Source: Parvicella sp964387945
GTDB lineage: Bacteria; Bacteroidota; Bacteroidia; Flavobacteriales_D; Parvicellaceae
Direction of reading: 5' to 3'
Length of the DNA: 64,000 bases
NCBI GenBank assembly: GCA_964387945.1
Contig: CAYLYX010000011.1
Span: forward strand, 44,027 to 108,026
This document shows positions 51,364 to 59,670 of this stretch, one piece after another. A model generated the notes under the pieces. That model was given only the letters and a program-made list of their open reading frames with translations. It was not told the origin of the DNA and did no database searches. The translations under genes and the position numbers were made by a program. Numbering within the stretch: position 1 is the stretch's first letter; each line of letters begins with the position of its first letter.

Positions 51364-52228
51364 ACTTAAAATCTCCATTAATCAACATATTAAAAATATT
51401 GTATTTATTACCCTTGGGGTATTAATGGCTAGTATTGGATTGAAGGGTTTTCTACTACCAAACGAATTTTTAGACGGTGGGGCAATGGGAGTATCATTAA
51501 TGGGAAACTTATTATTCGACTTTAATCTTTCAATACTAATAATTGTAGTGAACTTGCCATTTATTTTCCTTGGTTATCAGCAAGTATCTAGACTTTTTGC
51601 TTTTAAAAGTACTATTGCAATAATTGTTCTTGCGGTACTAGTTCATTATATCGAAATACCTATGGTCACAACAGATAAATTACTTATCGCTGTATTCGGA
51701 GGTTTTTTCCTTGGAGCTGGCATAGGACTTTCGATTAGAGGCGGGTCAGTTATTGATGGTACTGAAGTTCTTGCAATAATGGTTAGCCGGAAATCAAGTT
51801 TATCAGTAGGTGATGTGATAGCTATCTTTAATGTTCTATTATTCAGTCTGGCAGCAGTTCTTATCAATATTGAAGTAGCCCTATATTCAATGCTTACTTA
51901 TTTGGCCGCTTCGAAGACAGTTGACTTTATCCTAAATGGTATAGAAGAATATATAGGCGTGTTCATAATTTCTGAAAAGAATCAGATAATTAAAGAGTCT
52001 ATTATCAATGATTTAGGTCGAGGTATTACAGCGTTTAAATCAGGTGAAGGATATGGTTCGAATGGCGTCTCACGTATAAATGAGGACATCTTGTTTTGTG
52101 CCATTACAAGACTCGAAGTCACGAACCTTATTAATCACATTGAACAAATCGATTCTGATGTATTTATTATTCAATATCCTTTAAAAGACGCTAGAGGTGG
52201 TATGATTAAAAGAAGGTCAATCATTTAA
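51350..52228 (+). CDS. YitT-family membrane protein (DUF161 + DUF2179)
   Basis: 292 residues. Five to six transmembrane helices (DUF161) with 'GLKGFLLPNEFLDGGAMGVSLM', 'GFFLGAGIGLSIRGGSVIDGTEVLA' and 'LTYLAASKTVDFILNGIEEY', then a soluble DUF2179 domain (about 205-290, 'GRGITAFKSGEGYG', 'LFCAITRLEVTNLINHI', 'DSDVFIIQYPLKDARGG'). Role of the family is unknown, perhaps transport. Coupled to nhaA by overlap, so ion homeostasis is a fair guess. Confidence 0.9.
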   Translation: MHLFRLKISINQHIKNIVFITLGVLMASIGLKGFLLPNEFLDGGAMGVSLMGNLLFDFNLSILIIVVNLPFIFLGYQQVSRLFAFKSTIAIIVLAVLVHYIEIPMVTTDKLLIAVFGGFFLGAGIGLSIRGGSVIDGTEVLAIMVSRKSSLSVGDVIAIFNVLLFSLAAVLINIEVALYSMLTYLAASKTVDFILNGIEEYIGVFIISEKNQIIKESIINDLGRGITAFKSGEGYGSNGVSRINEDILFCAITRLEVTNLINHIEQIDSDVFIIQYPLKDARGGMIKRRSII

Positions 52229-52360
52229 TTATTCCCCTTCAGCAAATTAAAAATGACATTCCATAACAGCAAACCTTCCTTCACTAAATCATCTCGATAT
52301 GTAAGTCTTCAAACAATGTTCACTAATTAGGTTCAAAGTTAAGTTATAGATTTTGTGGTG

Positions 52361-52406
52361 GTCATCTTAAATTATGGAACGAAGTTATTTTAAATTGTGG
52401 AATCCA
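52361..52406. repeat. Two tandem 23-bp imperfect repeats
   Basis: Units 52361-52383 and 52384-52406 share TTAAATTxTGGAA and overall 17-18 of 23 positions, and are preceded by GTGGTG. Tandem short repeats of the form 'GGTCAnnTTnAAnT' occur at the ends of IS21-type elements, which is a possible origin (inference). Confidence 0.45.
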
Positions 52407-52600
52407 GTTTACTCATCTTATATGATCTAATTCTTAGATTTAACCTCTAGCGGTAACATCTGGTAATCCCCACTTTTCTAACACATTCATTAAAAAGTGT
52501 ACGTATGTTGGAATTATTTCTTTATTCATTTTATTGAATTACCGTTACGTTTTGGCTAAGCCGCGTTTTAATGCAGTATAGGTTTTGTTAGCTTACGTTG

Positions 52601-52708
52601 TCATCTCATTACTTCATTATACATTGATCTAAATTTAGGGTCCTTAACCAAGTGTTGAAAACCGGAGTTTAGTACTATTTTGGCGTAAGAAATTAACCTC
52701 TCATCCAT
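52601..52708 (-). CDS. Possible small protein or gene remnant (35 aa)
   Basis: ATG-started frame of 35 codons; the text (ERLISYAKIVLNSGFQHL, then DPKFRSMYNEVMR) has a plausible amphipathic helix and codon use. No family recognised. It lies in otherwise decayed sequence, so a remnant of a longer gene is as likely as a real small gene. Confidence 0.3.
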   Translation of the reverse strand: MDERLISYAKIVLNSGFQHLVKDPKFRSMYNEVMR

Positions 52709-53149
52709 CAATTCTCTTTATGTTCGTTATAAAAGAACTTCACAAGTTTTAAACAGGTCTTGAGGTAAAAAAGCATTCGTAATTATTGGGCATATTACTT
52801 TTAAAAAGTTCTAGCCCCTTTTTTAAACTCCTTCTTCGATTTTCTCAAATTTATTTCCGTGGAGTCAGCGCAATTAATAATTTACCTACTGTTTTATTCC
52901 GGAAAAACTCGGGAGAAAAACTGATTCCTGACTTCTAGTGAATCGAGAATTGGTTAAGCTTTAACTGCTCAATATCAATTGATTGCACAAAATATTCATA
53001 GACAATTCTAATGATTAAAAACGTAGAACTTCTCAAAAGTTCAACATTTCTATTGAAGAAAGAATTTAAGCGCCTCTCTCCTATCCGACTGATGACAACA
53101 CATTTAAGGGTTTGTTGATTTTTACCGAAATCACATTTCTATTGGAAAG

Positions 53150-53344
53150 TCACATACCCTCGAGAACATCAATCATAGTTTTACCCAATCCATCTAGATT
53201 ATCTCGAGTTTGTACCTCCAGGTTATATTCAAGTATTTTTAGATAGTTGTTTATTGTTCTCCCAACTTCAATTCCTGAATCAATATTCAAAATATAGTCT
53301 TCGATTTCGGACTTTATTTCTTGAGATAAATCTTTAAGCATCAT
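53150..53344 (-). CDS. Hypothetical small helical protein
   Basis: 64 residues, all helical and acidic ('LSQEIKSEIEDYILNID', 'GRTINNYLKILEYNLEV'). No motif recognised and no clear promoter. It stands alone beside the eroded region. Confidence 0.4.
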   Translation of the reverse strand: MMLKDLSQEIKSEIEDYILNIDSGIEVGRTINNYLKILEYNLEVQTRDNLDGLGKTMIDVLEGM

Positions 53345-53546
53345 TAGTTCAATTGTTTACCATCTCAAGATAAGAAAGTTTCTACTATAACTTTCTTGAA
53401 CATTATTTGTGATACAATTAGTTTGTGAGTGTGTCTAGTTTACTCATTTATTAGATAAATTTGATTAGAAATTATCCCATACCTATTTCCAAAGTTTCGC
53501 TTTTTAAATAAGTATTCCATTTAGATGGGGTAAGAATTTTCTCTGT

Positions 53547-54473
53547 CTATTCCACCTCAAGTGTAATTTCCTTTATAAGTGATGATTTGTTCATATACCC
53601 TTCTCTTGATTGTTCGTTACGGAAAACGGGATAGATTTCTTTTCTTTTAAACTTATCCTGCCAATCAGAAAGAAAATTACTCCTTTCTGTGTATGGGAAT
53701 ATCTTTAAAGATGAAAGTAACCCGCGAGAAGAAAAGGATTCTTTTAAGACGCTAAGCTCAAAAGGAATGACACTACCTTGTATTCGGTAGGTATTCCCGT
53801 CAATTAGTCTATCAAGGTTGAAGACTGCCCTTACGAACCCATGAAGTTTTAACAATTCACTCCTATTGTCAATAAAACTCACATTAACGTCTTCAATAAT
53901 CAATTTGTTGTTTGGTGAAAGCAGCATATCACCACCATACGGTACCATGTCCAGCAGTTCCAAGTTTAACTCTTTTAATAAACGTGACCTTTCTTGTCGT
54001 TTTGGAATATCGGAATAGTAAGTTTCATTAATTATCTGAGCTACCTGATAAGGATAACTACCTATCAATACTCCTCCAAATGAATGACTATCAGTATGAA
54101 TAGTAGTATTTCTGATTTTCCGTAACCAGTCGATTTGCTCCTCAGTTCTCATTTCAAAATAGTCCCTCGAAAAAAACCACTTTAATAGCTGTTTGAGATT
54201 TTTATTATTACTCCATTTATTTCCAGTAATTTCTCGATACCTGATCTTTAGTCCCGCTTCCAATGTTATCAAAGACTCTTTCATTGCTAGATCATAAAAC
54301 TCATATTCATAAAATGAAAAATCAATGAGTTGTTGAATTAACCTAAACTTACTTACGATGTCTTTGTGTGCGTTTTTATGAATGATAATTTCCTCTCTGG
54401 TTTCAAGAAACTCATCAAACTTGTCGGGAACAGCGAATACACTCCACCTTGAATCTTTTGTTTTGATTTTCAT
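53547..54473 (-). CDS. HEPN-like domain protein
   Basis: About 308 residues from the ATG at 54473. Residues about 45-165 are helical and end with 'IDWLRKIRNTTIHTD': Arg-Asn-x3-His is the RX4H motif of HEPN domains, preceded by a typical 'AMKESLITLEAGLKIRYREI' helix. HEPN proteins are often metal-independent RNases in toxin-antitoxin and defence systems, but non-catalytic forms exist. The C-terminal half ('RIQGSVIPFELSVLKESF') is unassigned. AT-rich accessory context supports a stress or defence role without proving it. Confidence 0.55.
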   Translation of the reverse strand: MKIKTKDSRWSVFAVPDKFDEFLETREEIIIHKNAHKDIVSKFRLIQQLIDFSFYEYEFYDLAMKESLITLEAGLKIRYREITGNKWSNNKNLKQLLKWFFSRDYFEMRTEEQIDWLRKIRNTTIHTDSHSFGGVLIGSYPYQVAQIINETYYSDIPKRQERSRLLKELNLELLDMVPYGGDMLLSPNNKLIIEDVNVSFIDNRSELLKLHGFVRAVFNLDRLIDGNTYRIQGSVIPFELSVLKESFSSRGLLSSLKIFPYTERSNFLSDWQDKFKRKEIYPVFRNEQSREGYMNKSSLIKEITLEVE

Positions 54474-54581
54474 ATTGAGCAATATTTATAACAATGTACG
54501 CAACCTTTTTGCATACTATCGTTTTTTATTAGGGTGTCTACAGATTTACACCGTAATATTTGTTTTCTCCAAATTTGCAAT

Positions 54582-55040
54582 ATGAATACAAACGCACCAA
54601 TACCAATTAGAAAGGAAATTGCTTTAAGCTCTGATCAACTGTCCCTATTGTGCTTGATTATAGTTACTTTGATCTTATTCTTTGTGCATACTTTTCGCAG
54701 AGATTACACCAAAGCCAGTTTAGCTAAGGAATATGGAGTAACGAAGACAACTTTTAAGAAGTGGGTTAGGTTTTATTGTCCCGATGTAGATTATTCAAAC
54801 TTTCATCTTGCAAATACCCTAGACCTTTTTACTAAACACCAAATTGAAACCGCTCTAGGTAGCCCCGATATGGAATTAGTGATGACCCAAGAACAAATCT
54901 ATGACAGGATTGGGAGTGACTATCGTACGACCAGACCTAATATGCTTCGTTTCATGAAATCAAATAATTATCCTGAAGAGGCTGCTAATATGAGTAAGTT
55001 CCCTCCCAGAATAGCAGCCCAAATGGTTGAAAAACTTTAA
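54582..55040 (+). CDS. Membrane-anchored protein with helix-turn-helix-like segment
   Basis: About 152 residues from the ATG at 54582. One transmembrane helix near the N-terminus (LSLLCLIIVTLILFFVHTF) is followed by 'KASLAKEYGVTKTTFKKWVRFY', which fits a helix-turn-helix, and a C-terminal helical part ('EQIYDRIGSDYRTTRPNMLRFM'). A membrane-bound DNA-binding protein is an unusual layout. Family not recognised. Twelve bp upstream of the GIY-YIG gene, so likely co-transcribed. Confidence 0.5.
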   Translation: MNTNAPIPIRKEIALSSDQLSLLCLIIVTLILFFVHTFRRDYTKASLAKEYGVTKTTFKKWVRFYCPDVDYSNFHLANTLDLFTKHQIETALGSPDMELVMTQEQIYDRIGSDYRTTRPNMLRFMKSNNYPEEAANMSKFPPRIAAQMVEKL

Positions 55041-55051
55041 AAATCAAAACA

Positions 55052-55318
55052 ATGTATTACGTATATCGAGCAATTAATAGAACTAAAGGAGAAGTCTATC
55101 ACGGTGTTTCAGACAATCCAAAAAAACGTAAGGACGGATCTCATTGTGTTGGAGGAACTAAATCACTCAGACACTGGAATTGTTGGGGTGATAATATTCG
55201 TTGGTCAATTGTTTCCAAACATTATAAACAGACCAATGCATCAAAGAAGGCTCATGATCTTGAAAGAAAGTACAAACATCGTAACAGATACAAAAATATC
55301 AAAACAGCAGGGATTTAG
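55052..55318 (+). CDS. Small GIY-YIG-like nuclease-domain protein
   Basis: 88 residues. The start 'YYVYRAINRTKGEVYHGVSDNPKKR' follows the GIY-YIG plan, with YVY for GIY, YHG for YIG and the conserved Arg after Pro-Lys-Lys; 'DGSHCVGGTKSLRHW' takes the place of the usual helix. Short stand-alone GIY-YIG proteins occur throughout Bacteroidota and are thought to be DNA nucleases. The C-terminus is rich in Lys and Tyr (LERKYKHRNRYKN). Substrate unknown. Confidence 0.65.
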   Translation: MYYVYRAINRTKGEVYHGVSDNPKKRKDGSHCVGGTKSLRHWNCWGDNIRWSIVSKHYKQTNASKKAHDLERKYKHRNRYKNIKTAGI

Positions 55319-55426
55319 TTTGGCTACACTACACATATATTTCGTTTTGTGCCTAAGCAAAAAGACTGTTTTATTTTTTTTATTAGGAAAATCTTGGGGG
55401 TGAGTTTTTTCTCTTCCTGCTCTACC

Positions 55427-55981
55427 CTACCAATGATCTCGCAATTTCACGATTAACTTCTCATTATCGTAGTAAGAAGTTGTTTTACAAGCGGTCTTAA
55501 ACGTAATCCGAACATTTGTCATTCGCACGAGTACAATCTGGTCTAAAGTCGTTTTTACCATCTTAAAGACCATTTTGTTTTGCCAACCTGGCCATGCCCC
55601 ATCATTATTAGACAAATTATAGAGACGTTCTGTCTTCATAATGATATAAGCCTCCTGTCCTTTTCTTTTGAGAATCAATGCTCCACTACCCACATGGCTG
55701 GAAGTGAATTCGCAGAATGATGAATCCTTGGATGTCATTTTTATACTATCATGGAATTCAACAACTGCCCTATTTTTCTTTAACCCCTTATGCTTTTTAA
55801 TCTCAAGACTTTTATAACCAACATCCTCATCCTCAATATCACAAGGCAAGAAAAGTAGCAGCGTATCAAAGTTATCTGTATTTTCCATTACCCAAGAGTT
55901 TTGTGCCATAGCAGACAAATCTTGCTGCGCACCCACGTTAACACAGTACAAAAAGAGTAATATAGGTATAAATTGTCTCAA
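55427..55981 (-). CDS. Secreted protein, candidate immunity partner of the RHS protein
   Basis: 184 residues with signal peptide (PILLFLYCVNVGAQ). Predicted mainly beta ('FDTLLLFLPCDIED', 'GALILKRKGQEAYIIMKTERL', 'IVLVRMTNVRITFK'), lipocalin-like in feel; no family recognised. It starts 6 bp after the RHS-core gene stops, on the same strand, the usual place of an immunity gene for a polymorphic toxin. That role is inference from position. Confidence 0.5.
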   Translation of the reverse strand: MRQFIPILLFLYCVNVGAQQDLSAMAQNSWVMENTDNFDTLLLFLPCDIEDEDVGYKSLEIKKHKGLKKNRAVVEFHDSIKMTSKDSSFCEFTSSHVGSGALILKRKGQEAYIIMKTERLYNLSNNDGAWPGWQNKMVFKMVKTTLDQIVLVRMTNVRITFKTACKTTSYYDNEKLIVKLRDHW

Positions 55982-55987
55982 TTTCAG

Positions 55988-57391
55988 TTACTTATAAAAC
56001 TTATAGACTCTCTGTCGTTGATCAAACCTTCTTCCTGATTTGGTTGGTAACCAATTTCTAAAATCGACCCCTGTACTTCTTACTTCAACGTCAAATTCTC
56101 TTTCCGTTACTACTCTTGAATTGGGGTTCGGATCTGTTTTTTCCACCTCAAACAAAATATGCAACCTATCTTTAAATGAGCCTTCCAATTGTCGTCCTAT
56201 ATCGGCAGCAATCACTTTTTGAAAAGTAGATTTCTCTAAATTTTCAACCCCTTTTCTCAACGCTGATTCCGATACTCCAAAGGATCTCAATCCTTTCCTA
56301 TTAAAAGTTTCCATTGGTCCTTTGTTTGTCTTAAAGGTATATGTTTTATCTGAACTTAACATCGTATAAAGAATTCCTGTTGCATCCGTTCCGCCAGAAC
56401 CTCCAGAGGCCGTAACCATTCCGGTTGAAGGATCATAATCTATTGTATAGTTGCCTTCACTCCTCAGTAGGTCAATTTTGGCATCAATTAGCTGGTTATG
56501 CTTTGCTATCTCTTTATTCTCCTCTGCGATTTTTACATTTTCTTCTTCAATTTTTGTATACTCTTCTTTAGACACCTCTACTCCATCTGCATAATACGTG
56601 TAGGTAATTTTCGTATTATCCTTATTCATTTCATTCACGATGTTCGTAGTGGAAGAAATGGACTTCTTTACCTCGAGTTCAGTTTCCTTTTTCTCTTGCT
56701 TCTTTTTGCCCACCTTCACTTTATCTCCTTTAGGATCGTTAAACAACATTGGACTATTGTCCATACTCGTATAGGGTGATTGCCAAGGTTGAGATATTGG
56801 GTCAGCACTCAACCACCTTCCCAATCTTGGGTCTAAATTTCGATAGAATGTCGTATAACTATTACCAACACCTTTTAATTCATCATCCTTTTCAGAACCC
56901 TGATACCCGTAACGGTAATCTCCCACTGGTACCGCACAAACTTCTGTAATTATCTCTTTCTGAACCAATTTGATCTTATTGATATAAAACGTGCAATTAG
57001 AATTATTGCCAATACGCTCAAACTCCATAAAGTAGTTGCCATTCACGGGTACAGTAAAATTGGTGGAGAGGTTATGCAAACCAGAAGTCGTGAATTGCTC
57101 AGCAACGATTACTATACCTACAGAATTAACAATTCTAGCTTCAATGATGGATGAAGAATTACAGGTTCCCTTGTCCACAATTGCTGTCCATTCATAATTC
57201 ATTCCCACCGCTAAGGGAGCAGAAGCTTGTTTACGAACTCCCATCTGTCCACTTCCTGATTTGTCAACAGCCAGCATCCCACTCTGAACATAAATGACAG
57301 CTCCGTTCATATTGGTCCAGCCGTTAATGGTTTGTGCAAAGCCCACGGAACAAACAAATAAAAAAAGAAGTATGATTAAGTTTCTGAGCAT
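55988..57391 (-). CDS. Secreted RHS-core protein with variable C-terminal domain (toxin candidate)
   Basis: 467 residues. Signal peptide (LRNLIILLFLFVCSVGFAQ), then a carbohydrate-binding-like beta domain (21-145), then the RHS repeat-associated core (159-221: 'YGYQGSEKDDELKG', 'LDPRLGRWLSADP', 'SPYTSMDNSPMLFNDP'). After the DPKG junction comes a family-specific C-terminus (222-467) with a coiled coil and an unassigned globular end. The long YD-repeat shell normally upstream is missing, so this is a short or truncated RHS toxin. The end domain shows no nuclease motif that I can name. Confidence 0.78.
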   Translation of the reverse strand: MLRNLIILLFLFVCSVGFAQTINGWTNMNGAVIYVQSGMLAVDKSGSGQMGVRKQASAPLAVGMNYEWTAIVDKGTCNSSSIIEARIVNSVGIVIVAEQFTTSGLHNLSTNFTVPVNGNYFMEFERIGNNSNCTFYINKIKLVQKEIITEVCAVPVGDYRYGYQGSEKDDELKGVGNSYTTFYRNLDPRLGRWLSADPISQPWQSPYTSMDNSPMLFNDPKGDKVKVGKKKQEKKETELEVKKSISSTTNIVNEMNKDNTKITYTYYADGVEVSKEEYTKIEEENVKIAEENKEIAKHNQLIDAKIDLLRSEGNYTIDYDPSTGMVTASGGSGGTDATGILYTMLSSDKTYTFKTNKGPMETFNRKGLRSFGVSESALRKGVENLEKSTFQKVIAADIGRQLEGSFKDRLHILFEVEKTDPNPNSRVVTEREFDVEVRSTGVDFRNWLPTKSGRRFDQRQRVYKFYK

Positions 57392-57442
57392 TCAAATACC
57401 GGACAGTTATAACAACAAAGTTAAGTGCTGTCATTGACATTC

Positions 57443-58285
57443 TCAATACGTATAAATACAATTTCCTAGCATCTGGCTAAGTAATCTGTTGTACCCCAGG
57501 TCGGTTCTGTCTCTGTGGTTATACTTAAAACTTATTTCATCTAAATAAAACTGAAGATACTCATCCGATATTCTATGATACTGACCAATGATAGCTCGTT
57601 TAAGCTGACTCCAGACGCCTTCTATGGTATTGGTGTGGTAAATTCCTCGCTTATAAATCCCTGTAGAATGACTCATTATCTTATGTCCTTCAAAATGCTT
57701 TTTCACTGGAAAATAGGCTTGTGAACCATCCGTTACGATTATACTCTCAGCGTTAACATGCTTCTTCAATAATGGCATTACGTACTCGCGTAAAGGTGCC
57801 TTTATGGTTTTGAGTATTACGTTTCCTTTTCGTTCGACCATCCCCAGAACTGGTTGAAGATGATGCGGTCCCCCTTGGTTTTTATTCTTGCTCTTACCAT
57901 GTCGCTTTACCTTACCTCCTAGTTGCTCTAAATCACCTTTTCCCATTACATTTCTTATTTTCATTTGGAGTAACCAAGCTGTATTTTTGTTGACGGATAT
58001 ATCTCTTGACAACTGCATAGAGGAAACCCCTTTTTTTGCTGACAATATCAGAGAAATAGCCATGAACCACTTCATCAAGGGTAAGTTGCTACTTTCGAAT
58101 ACGGTTCCTACCGTAACACTGTAAGAGTTGGTGCAGTCCAGACAATTGTGACGTAAACCTTTTGCGCCACTTCGTTGGCTTCTACAATAAGGGCAAGTAG
58201 GTACCCCATTCCAACGTTTTTGTTCTAAATACTTGACACATTTTCGCTGGGTATTCAGGTGTTTAGTGATGTAAATTAAATCCAT
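57443..58285 (-). mobile_element. IS1595-family transposase
   Basis: 280 residues. Zinc-ribbon head (CPYCRSQRSG, CLDCTNSYSVTVGTVFE), then the ISXO2-like transposase domain with 'KNTAWLLQMKIRNVM', 'VLGMVERKGNVILK', the second Asp in 'IIVTDGSQAY', and 'HTNTIEGVWSQLKRAI'. The block that should read DExxxGGK is DLEQLGGK and the sequence before it is about ten residues short, so activity is doubtful. I could not find matching terminal inverted repeats in the flanks, so the element's ends are not given. Confidence 0.88.
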
Positions 58286-58358
58286 AAGTCGTTGTTTTTG
58301 AAGCTAATTTCAACTACAACAACATAAATTACTTCATCCCCCCTCCTACCCTTTTAAC

Positions 58359-58547
58359 TCAAACTCCCCCTTCATAGCTATCCAAGGCACGTTTTAACTT
58401 CTTCCTGATCCGCTGCTTTAGTTGTCTTGGTGCTAAGACTATTAATGAATCGCCAAAGCCAAGAACTAACCTTTCGAACTCAAAATTGAGGTGTACTTGC
58501 AAGCTGATGATCCACAATCGGGGAAACCTGGTTGGTGTTTTTTTTAC
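58359..58547 (-). pseudogene. C-terminal remnant of a WYL-domain transcriptional regulator
   Basis: A 62-codon frame with no start codon, bounded upstream by TAG at 58548. Its text (RLWIISLQVHLNFEFERL, 'LGFGDSLIVLAPRQLKQRI', 'LKRALDSYEGG') is the typical end of YafY/WYL regulators, where 'ELxxxILxxGxxVxVLxPxxLxxxIxxxLxxAxxxY' is usual. The rest of the gene is missing, and the IS1595 element is directly beside it, which suggests disruption by insertion or deletion. Confidence 0.65.
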
Positions 58548-58573
58548 CTAAACACTTGATTTTTTAGTGATTC

Positions 58574-58969
58574 TCACAACAAATCATCTTGATGAGCCAT
58601 CGGATCAGGAGGATAATGTCCTAGGGTTCTGTTGTGAACTTCTCTCCATAAACTCTCTAATTCAGGATGAGCCTTAATTCGCTTGGTGAGTTCAGCGAGC
58701 ATAAACCTTCTTTCTGGAGGAGCTAAATACCAGTTCCAGATGACTATATTGCCAAAAGTGTTAATCTTTTCAATATCGTTGGCTTCCAAAGCAGCTGTGA
58801 AATCATGCCATTCAGATTCAAGTGACTTTTTCTGTTTCCTCCTACTCCACAGCATCCAAGCATAAAAAGAACTACCCAATAAAGCAGCGATGCCCATGGA
58901 TAAAAACAGAATGAGACCATTTGAGTTCGATGAGTCTAAAAGTACCATACCTGTCTTCATGATTTTCAT
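58574..58969 (-). CDS. Hypothetical membrane-anchored protein
   Basis: About 131 residues; start taken at ATG 58969 (KIMKTGMVLL), with 58996 also possible. One transmembrane helix (LILFLSMGIAALLGSSFYAWML) followed by a charged cytoplasmic part ('SEWHDFTAALEANDIEKINTFGN', 'RRFMLAELTKRIKAHPELESLW'). No family recognised. Confidence 0.5.
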   Translation of the reverse strand: MKIMKTGMVLLDSSNSNGLILFLSMGIAALLGSSFYAWMLWSRRKQKKSLESEWHDFTAALEANDIEKINTFGNIVIWNWYLAPPERRFMLAELTKRIKAHPELESLWREVHNRTLGHYPPDPMAHQDDLL

Positions 58970-59060
58970 TGGCTTAATATAGAAAATTCCTCTCAATTGG
59001 ATAACAGCGATACAACTTTGAAGTCCTCATCTCCCGCACAATCCCAATAAAAACAAACAA

Positions 59061-59086
59061 AAAAAGCGTGAGAGATCACGCTTTTT
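59061..59086. terminator. Bidirectional intrinsic terminator
   Basis: Perfect 11-bp stem AAAAAGCGTGA / TCACGCTTTTT with a GAGA tetraloop, A-rich on one side and T-rich on the other. It ends the FKBP gene (minus strand) 24 bp after its stop. Confidence 0.9.
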
Positions 59087-59109
59087 AAATTCTATTATGT
59101 AGGGGGCGT

Positions 59110-59532
59110 TTAGTTAATACTAACGATAGAAACCTCAAATACAAGATCTTTTCCAGCCAATGGGTGATTGGCATCTACAGTGATCGAAGTATCTTTCACT
59201 TCAGAAACCACCAAAGGAATTTGCTGACCATCTGGTCCTTGAGACATCAACTGCATACCAACTTCTGGAGTGATTTCTGGTGGCAATTGCGTTTTAGCAA
59301 CTTCTTGCACCAACTCTTCTCTTCGCTCTCCATAAGCATCTCCAGCAGAGATATCGATGGTTTTGGACTCATCTACTTTCATTCCCATGATTCCGTTTTC
59401 AAAACCTGGAATGATCTGACCAGCTCCTATTGTAAATTCTAAAGGCTCTTTTCCTTCAGAAGAATCAAATACTTCACCGTTCTTTAATGTCCCAGTGTAA
59501 TGGACTCTTACTTTGTCATTTGCTTTTACCAT
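59110..59532 (-). CDS. FKBP-type peptidyl-prolyl isomerase, SlyD/FkpB-like
   Basis: 140 residues. FKBP core 'VHYTGTLKNGEVFDSSEGKEPLEFTIGAGQIIPGFENGIMGM' spans 10-51, interrupted by the IF (insert-in-flap) chaperone domain from about 65 to 125 ('GDAYGERREELVQEV', 'VDANHPLAGKDLVFEV'), as in SlyD and FkpB. It isomerises prolyl bonds and helps folding in the cytoplasm. The His-rich metal tail of E. coli SlyD is absent, so metal delivery is not suggested. Confidence 0.93.
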   Translation of the reverse strand: MVKANDKVRVHYTGTLKNGEVFDSSEGKEPLEFTIGAGQIIPGFENGIMGMKVDESKTIDISAGDAYGERREELVQEVAKTQLPPEITPEVGMQLMSQGPDGQQIPLVVSEVKDTSITVDANHPLAGKDLVFEVSIVSIN

Positions 59533-59560
59533 TGTATAGCTTTCTTTTAATTATAAAGTA

Positions 59561-59568
59561 CAAAGGTA
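59561..59568 (-). promoter_or_regulatory. -7 promoter box (TACCTTTG) for the FKBP gene
   Basis: Exact TAnnTTTG on the minus strand, 28 bp before the ATG. Confidence 0.55.
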
Positions 59569-59670
59569 ATGAATGTAAAATCAATGCGCATTTATGAGCT
59601 GTAACACCTGTAAACATAGGTGTTTCCATCTATTGATATTCCATGGTGCTTTTACAATTAGTGTACTCCA

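Larger units (their letters stand above)
52229..53149. other. Eroded, gene-poor region
   Basis: 921 bp with no reading frame above 60 codons. It holds tandem 23-bp repeats (52361-52406), a 35-codon frame at 52601, and short broken minus-strand frames near 52830-52930 whose texts look coding but cannot be assigned. It reads like decayed mobile DNA, though no transposase motif is certain. Confidence 0.5.

Noticed and set aside
55104..55403. 99-codon frame overlapping the GIY-YIG gene
   Set aside because: The other frame has the GIY-YIG pattern and a better start; this one looks random in composition.
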